Assembly (NCBI GenBank): GCA_002811675.1 | Contig: PDIM01000015.1 | Span: 26,335-67,780 of the forward strand | From: Ichthyosporea sp. XGB-2017a | Lineage: Eukaryota; Opisthokonta; Ichthyosporea | DNA length: 41,446 nt | Direction: 5' to 3' | Shown here: one piece after another, positions 36,775 to 41,446 of the stretch | How positions within the stretch are numbered: the first letter of the stretch is position 1 | How the letters are laid out: every line of letters begins with the position of its first letter | Translations under genes and position numbers: made by a program | The notes under the pieces: model-generated | What the model was told of the DNA's origin: nothing | The model's input: the letters and a program-made list of their open reading frames with translations, nothing else | Database searches by the model: none

Positions 36775-38583
36775 ATGTCCCAGACAATTGTGAACTCTAG
36801 CACCTTTGAGTCCTCTTGTGAACATGACGTGCATCAGGAAGGAAAGGAGCAAAAGGAGGGAATAAAAGGGACATTCACAGATAATTTGCAGCTTCGTTTG
36901 CAGTCTATTCACTCTGCAATTAATAACCTGATTAATAAGCTCATTACATCGATAAACGCCAAAAATAAGGTTAATCGCGGAAAACTTTTGGTCACAACTC
37001 TTGTAGTAGTGTTTCTTTTAGTAGCATGGTATGCAATATATTTTTGGGAGGCACAGGTGTACATGGAAAGGAATTTCTCCAAAATATCTTTCACTTCTAA
37101 AGCTATACTGGACAAACCGGACAAACAAGAGCAGATGAAGAAGGGCCAGAATTGGACACACAGCCTGTATGATATTCCCCTTCGCCAGATGAACGACCTA
37201 CCAGAAATACGAGTTGGTCTTTACAAGCGATGCATTGCCATGAAAAATATTGATCAAGCTCAACTACTTATTAACAACCTTTCGGGGGCATGTTCTGTTC
37301 GTCTATCGGTCAAGTCTCATTGTAAATCTCCTCTGTTCATAATACGTCTTTCTGGAAGTGCTCTTTTACAACAAACAGCCGGCACTCATACACCTTCTCC
37401 CAATACAGCCCAACTTTGGAAGAACGCGGGCAACTCCAAAAACACTCTTGCTTTTGTTTACTACGAATTTGATCTACCCGTTTTTGGAGACTATTTCCTG
37501 GACATACAGTTCCTACTCTGTAATGGGAAACGGGGTGGGTTTGCTGCGAACAATACCGAGTGCGTTGTTCCCCCTGCATGTGGCTCTGTTAACCATGTCT
37601 TTACTTTTACATGGAGAAGAGATACCAAAACTGACACGAAAATTGCTACTTATCTTACGGTGAAGCCGTGTAATGACGTTAAGCTCAGGACTAAATGCCC
37701 TTATTGGATAAAGAAAGCTGATGTGTACCCTGCTCGAATGCTGCCCACCCGATACCAAAGTTTTGATATACCGTTTAACGATCCCCGTCAGGTGTATCAC
37801 TGGTCTTCCAGCGACTATTTCAAAGATTACGAATTTGGATTCATCTTCCCATCCTTTCCGAAGCTGATAGATGAACTCTCCAAGCAACTAGGGGCACAAA
37901 AACACATGGAACGACAATGCAAATTGTGCTTCTTTGGAGACTCTTTCCCATTGTATATTTCCTGGCCTATTCTTCGATCTTTGACTGGGGCAGATGCGAG
38001 CGGCAACAACGTGTCAAACGAAAAGTTAGAGTATGGCAAAAAGCATTGGAGCTATATATCCCAGGTATGGGCCCATGTTCTTGAAGTAAAGCAAATGTAC
38101 ATCAACAATAATATTAGGAAAGAACCAATTAAGTCTATGAGAGACTACCGCAAATCCCAATATCCTCTAGCCTTTGCCAACTGCACTCATATATTTATAA
38201 ACTTTGGACAATGGAATGGAGCGGCAGTTAGGAAAAAATATGCCGACCAACCTGATTATTTCGGACGATCAGTGTCTCGCCAGATTGATATGGTTAGAAA
38301 TCACAGTAAAGCCAATGCAAGGCTTTTTGTATTTAGTCTAAACTCAATTCCTACAAAATCAGGCTGTCCTGTATCGGATTGGCGTACGCCGGTACTACTG
38401 GACGAGTACAATCACACTCTAGAAATAGTAAGCAGAGAAAAGAACCTTACCTATATCAATATAGGAAACATTGCTAATCCAATGTATGACGAGCCCCCTG
38501 ATGGCACCCACTTTGGACCGGGAAGAGCGACTATTCTTGCAAAGTATCTCCTTTGGCGAGCTCTTAACAAAGATATTTACTAA
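36775..38583 (+). CDS. SGNH/PC-esterase-like putative glycan acyltransferase or esterase (third paralogue)
   Basis: A 602-residue type II membrane protein with a long (about 70 residues) cytosolic tail and an anchor at about 71-91. The N-terminal lumenal half runs from YKRCIAMKN to LPVFGDYFLDIQFLLCN. The catalytic half has CFFGDSF with S390, FGQWN with N481 and DGTH with D579 and H582, so the SGNH set is complete. It closely matches the protein at 11756-13378 (for example DWRTPVLLDEYN and ATILAKYLLWRAL are shared exactly), so these two are the youngest pair. The open frame continues upstream to an ATG at 36634, which would add 47 hydrophobic residues. ATG at 36775 was preferred because it gives the single-anchor layout of the paralogues. 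It is the last complete gene of the cluster in the window. Role: acyl transfer to, or removal from, a Golgi glycan. Confidence 0.75.
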   Translation: MSQTIVNSSTFESSCEHDVHQEGKEQKEGIKGTFTDNLQLRLQSIHSAINNLINKLITSINAKNKVNRGKLLVTTLVVVFLLVAWYAIYFWEAQVYMERNFSKISFTSKAILDKPDKQEQMKKGQNWTHSLYDIPLRQMNDLPEIRVGLYKRCIAMKNIDQAQLLINNLSGACSVRLSVKSHCKSPLFIIRLSGSALLQQTAGTHTPSPNTAQLWKNAGNSKNTLAFVYYEFDLPVFGDYFLDIQFLLCNGKRGGFAANNTECVVPPACGSVNHVFTFTWRRDTKTDTKIATYLTVKPCNDVKLRTKCPYWIKKADVYPARMLPTRYQSFDIPFNDPRQVYHWSSSDYFKDYEFGFIFPSFPKLIDELSKQLGAQKHMERQCKLCFFGDSFPLYISWPILRSLTGADASGNNVSNEKLEYGKKHWSYISQVWAHVLEVKQMYINNNIRKEPIKSMRDYRKSQYPLAFANCTHIFINFGQWNGAAVRKKYADQPDYFGRSVSRQIDMVRNHSKANARLFVFSLNSIPTKSGCPVSDWRTPVLLDEYNHTLEIVSREKNLTYINIGNIANPMYDEPPDGTHFGPGRATILAKYLLWRALNKDIY

Positions 38584-39232
38584 ATATTCAAATATTCAAC
38601 TATCTTAGAAGCTGTAAGTTGCGGAGACCTGGCGCACCCGTCCGAGTTGGTGCCAAACTACAGTAGTACTATGGTTCTCTAATAAGTAATAGCCACTCGA
38701 GCCACTCTTGGTCCTTCAAAGCGGAACCATACTTCCCCTAGTTACACAGACTGTGCAAGGCTGGGGCTCCCTTGCAACTCACAGCACTGTATAGCTGTGG
38801 GACCACTCCAAGCAGGCCCCATGCTTCCTCTAATTGACCGGCGGAAAATCGCTAAGTGATGAGTGCCATAGATGAGTAGAGGAATGTATCGTAGACGATA
38901 CCAAAAAAAGGGATAATCCATCGACCTGAGATGCTGTCTCGAAAAGAAGAACGTTTTATTTCCACTTCGATTTCCACCAGCAGCACTAATAGATTTTCCC
39001 TTGTCTGAAGCGTCTGAAGACCCTTAAATGGTGAAATAATAATTACTTTCGTCTATCAAACGTATCAAACGTAGGAAGGAAATCAGGGAACAGTCAGGGG
39101 AACAGTTATCACATTCTGTAGTAAATCTTTTGCTTGTATTCTATTTTTTGGAAATCCTGGAATTTGTAAATCAGTTGAATTGTTCTAAAGTTCTAAGGTC
39201 ATGTATGTTGGGAAAACCACTTTACTACGATA
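38584..39232. other. Intergenic with copy B of the 90-nt repeat
   Basis: Downstream of the SGNH gene. The first part holds the 90-nt repeat copy B (38641-38850); the rest shows no supported feature. Confidence 0.45.
38641..38850 (+). repeat. 90-nt period repeat, copy B of the dispersed element
   Basis: Begins with the 19-nt string tccgagttggtgccaaact, identical to 4204-4222. Then gtccttcaaagcgg (38711) and gaccactccaagcagg (38801) are spaced 90 nt apart. Both are followed by (a/g)ccatacttcccc-like or catgcttcctc-like blocks, with caaggctggggctccctt between. No open reading frame crosses it, in contrast to copy A. Confidence 0.65.
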
Positions 39233-39655
39233 ATGTCAGTCATTTGTATTATGATACGCACCGAGGCGTCCCCAGTACTCGGCAATGACCACGTCGAATG
39301 CAGTATAGAGAAGCTCTACTGCACAACAGGAAATATCTCTTTTTGCTACTACGACATACAAAGCCTGACGCAAGGACCATGTGTCCTCCCAGTCAATGGG
39401 AGGAATAAGAGCTCGACCGTTACCTGTTCCATTTATGGTGAGGAGACCTTTGACTCCTGGAAACCAAGAAAGAAAACTGTGGCTTTCACGCTCTTACGTG
39501 ACGACCGGATGGAGATGAAAGCCCTGGATATCCCCAACAAAGACGTAATCGTGCCAGCGACAGGTGTTATTTGGATCGACAGGCTCCAAATAGGCACACC
39601 TTGGGCACGCAGGCGGTTTTCGTCGGTAAAACGACTAGGCAATGCGAATGGTTGA
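39233..39655 (+). CDS. Hypothetical protein, 140 residues
   Basis: An ATG-initiated frame with six Cys residues in its first half, a DIPNKDVIVPATGVIWIDRL segment and a basic C-terminus. No anchor, signal peptide or recognisable domain is visible. Its location in a mobile-element-rich gap makes a decayed transposon protein as likely as a real gene. Confidence 0.25.
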   Translation: MSVICIMIRTEASPVLGNDHVECSIEKLYCTTGNISFCYYDIQSLTQGPCVLPVNGRNKSSTVTCSIYGEETFDSWKPRKKTVAFTLLRDDRMEMKALDIPNKDVIVPATGVIWIDRLQIGTPWARRRFSSVKRLGNANG

Positions 39656-40278
39656 CTATTTCAATGACACAGATACAACTGAAATGTACGAGGACGTGTA
39701 GAGTGTAGCTGAAGAAGGCTGCAGATCAAAATACAATTAATGTTGACTATGTAATCAAGGGAAATACATTCTTTTCAATAAAACCGACAAATCTTGTGCG
39801 TTTTTGTCTGGAGTCATTACTTCTCTTACTTCTCCCATTTCAGTTGCATCAAAAAGGGGATCGTTACCTCGGCGAAAAACATGTCTTTTCCTGGCTTTTT
39901 CTTCCCCGTTTTTTTTTCTAACTGCGCAGACATACTCTTCTCGCTACTTTATTGCACACATCTTAATTTTACACAGAGCCCTACCTGTGTTAAAATCGAC
40001 TAGAAAACAAAAAAGATAAAAACATAACACCCTAGATCTCCGCCCTAGATTACACTTTTTTCGGCCTGCCGCGCTCCAATCTTTACCAGGACCTTTCTTC
40101 TGTCTCCCTCGCTACACGGGTGGAAAACATCAGAGCCCTGTGTAACCTCGTTAAATCCACATACATTCGTTGTGGTTTCAGACTGAGCCTTCTTATTGGC
40201 AGAGTTATCTATCCACTACTGCTGTTTTACCTCATCAGCCTTGTTAGACACCGACACTGTTTTACCATTGGTTATGGA
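39656..40278. other. Intergenic, no gene seen
   Basis: Short frames without domains; T-rich stretches around 39895-39920. No supported feature. Confidence 0.4.
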
Positions 40279-40720
40279 CTACTCATCAACTGTGTTGGCC
40301 ATAGTCACTGTTTTATCTTTGGCTTCGGGTTCTGCCTGGGCTTGTTTTCTTGTGACTGAAAGGTACTCTTCTTCCACTTCCATGTTGGTGTCATTCCCTG
40401 ATTTTTTAGCTGCAGAAGGTTTTCTCTTTCTCTTCTTGAGAGTTGAAACTACTGATTTTCTTGGTAGTGACAGAGTTAGTCGGCTTGCTCTTGCAGTCTT
40501 TGGCCATGTGCCCAAGGAAACCACATTTGAAACACTTAAATGCTGAAACAGGTTGTCCTTTGTATGTCACAATAACTTCAACTCTGTTTTCTCCGTCCAC
40601 TATTGTAAGCTCATTCGAGATAGGCTTCTCTATGTTTTCCATCACCGCCCATCTGGTTTCTGTGACTGAATCCATTATCGCTTTGAGCTTCGCCATGCGC
40701 GGGCTGTCTCCAGCTGCCAT
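40279..40720 (-). pseudogene. CCHC zinc-knuckle protein relic, probably from a retroelement
   Basis: An ATG-initiated minus-strand frame (40720-40406) includes a zinc knuckle CFKCGFLGHMAKDC (C-x2-C-x4-H-x4-C). It follows a stretch, VEVIVTYKGQPVSAFKCF, like the end of ORF1/gag-type proteins of LINE-like elements. It stops after a Lys-rich tail. A second frame (40524-40279) continues with KKRKRKPSAAKKSG and an acidic tail, so a frameshift of one base is likely around 40430-40460. No reverse transcriptase was found beside it. Host zinc-knuckle genes cannot be ruled out. Confidence 0.5.
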
Positions 40721-41258
40721 ACACCCGGTTATCTAGCTCTTCGGCTGTCTATTTATATCCAAGTCTCTTGGAGATAGTTTTTTTAACTTCTCTTACCCTA
40801 TAATAACACAAAGTTTTTACGCCAAAATTGGATAGACGTGTCAACGTATCAGCGTTTTGGAATGATATCTCCAGGGATATCTCCCCACTGAGAGCGGAGT
40901 CAGCGCAGCGAGCACATGCTCAGTCGGCTTATTGCAATAGAGTCATAGCGTCATTCCGGTTGGTCTTTTCAATGGCCAACCATTTGCAGCGGAGAAAGGT
41001 AGGGAGGAGATGAGTAATATTACAACATTTGAATAGACTACAATGCAAGGCATGTTTCACACACATAGAGTCATAGACTAAGTTGAAGGATGTGAAGAAG
41101 CGTTATTGTGTCCACCCACTCTTTTTTAATGTTTGGATTCCGCAGGTACTTTCGTTCTTCTGCAATCTGCACTCATCCGTTTTATCCCAATCAAAAGCAA
41201 AAAAGCAAAAGCAACAAGTAAATCTTTGCTTCTATCTGATAAAATCATTTCTCGAGTC
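40721..41258. other. Intergenic, promoter side of the partial terminal gene
   Basis: No supported gene. The frame of the terminal gene is open back to a stop at 41127 but contains no earlier ATG. A-rich stretch at about 41193-41220 just upstream of the start. Confidence 0.4.
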
Positions 41259-41446
41259 ATGTTGGACAATCAATTTACAATAATCTCAGGCACTATCTGC
41301 ATCGTTGTGCTACTGATGCTCCTTGTTCGCACTGATGCAGCCCCTCAAGTAGGAGAAATTGATGCGATGCAGGAGACTGCCACGTCTCTTGGTAAACCCT
41401 CTAAGTCTCGCATTTACAGTGTAGAGAAAATTATATGGCACACTGA
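41259..41446 (+). CDS. 5' end of a type II membrane protein, possibly another GT32-like glycosyltransferase (partial)
   Basis: An ATG at 41259 opens a frame that runs off the end of the window (62 codons seen). It starts with a short tail and a strong anchor at about residues 6-23 (FTIISGTICIVVLLMLLV), followed by a lumenal stem. The last residues read YSVEKIIWHT, which resembles the P-K-x-I-(H/W)-x-T start of the GT32 catalytic domain. This would suit the neighbourhood, but ten residues cannot prove it. No start codon competes upstream. The product is truncated by the window edge, not by a mutation. Confidence 0.5.
   Translation, partial: MLDNQFTIISGTICIVVLLMLLVRTDAAPQVGEIDAMQETATSLGKPSKSRIYSVEKIIWHT

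Noticed and set aside
1-41446. tRNA, rRNA or CRISPR elements
   Set aside because: No cloverleaf with a T-loop in the right place, no rRNA-like blocks, and no regularly spaced short repeats with unique spacers were seen.

Overview
The window looks like nuclear DNA of an intron-poor eukaryote. Fifteen complete long reading frames and one partial one run without visible introns. Almost every product carries a short basic cytosolic tail followed by a single membrane anchor, the layout of Golgi type II enzymes. The gaps contain eukaryotic mobile-element relics: a Crypton-like tyrosine recombinase, a Helitron/PIF1-like helicase, a retroelement RNase H end and a CCHC zinc-knuckle protein. No bacterial operons, Shine-Dalgarno logic, CRISPR arrays or tRNAs were seen. 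A red alga or another intron-poor protist would fit, but the sequence alone does not settle the lineage.

Layout: MGAT4/GT54-like glycosyltransferase (861-2408 +); mobile-element and repeat gap; FkbM methyltransferase (5316-6545 +); gap with an SGNH pseudogene and helicase relic; GT32-like transferase (10021-11442 +); SGNH/PC-esterase-like protein (11756-13378 -); CgeB-like group-1 glycosyltransferase (14108-15568 +); anoctamin/TMEM16 (15695-19006 -); a fusion of a TPT-type transporter with a polysaccharide pyruvyltransferase (20151-22775 -); second CgeB-like transferase (23387-24823 -); second SGNH protein (25437-27200 +); second FkbM protein (28055-29746 -); a GT-A-like protein that has lost its DXD (30465-31703 +); second GT32-like protein (31864-33357 -); its neighbour, the DXD-bearing paralogue of the 30465 gene (34105-35271 +); third SGNH protein (36775-38583 +); repeat-rich gap; and the 5' end of another anchored protein (41259 to the window edge).

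Taken together the genes form what looks like a clustered Golgi pathway that builds a glycan (GT54-, GT32-, GT34-like and group-1 transferases) and decorates it with methyl (FkbM), acyl (SGNH/PC-esterase) and pyruvate ketal (pyruvyltransferase) groups. The transporter fused to the pyruvyltransferase belongs to the family that includes phosphoenolpyruvate translocators, so one polypeptide may both import the donor and use it. Gene families are repeated: three SGNH genes plus a dead fragment, two CgeB-like, two GT32-like plus a possible third, two FkbM and two GT34-like. The GT32/SGNH/CgeB order and orientation on the left of the anoctamin and pyruvyltransferase genes is mirrored on the right, suggesting expansion by inverted duplication.

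Start codons: several frames are open upstream of the first ATG only through TTG or GTG. Because the organism is eukaryotic, the first in-frame ATG before the membrane anchor was chosen in each case.
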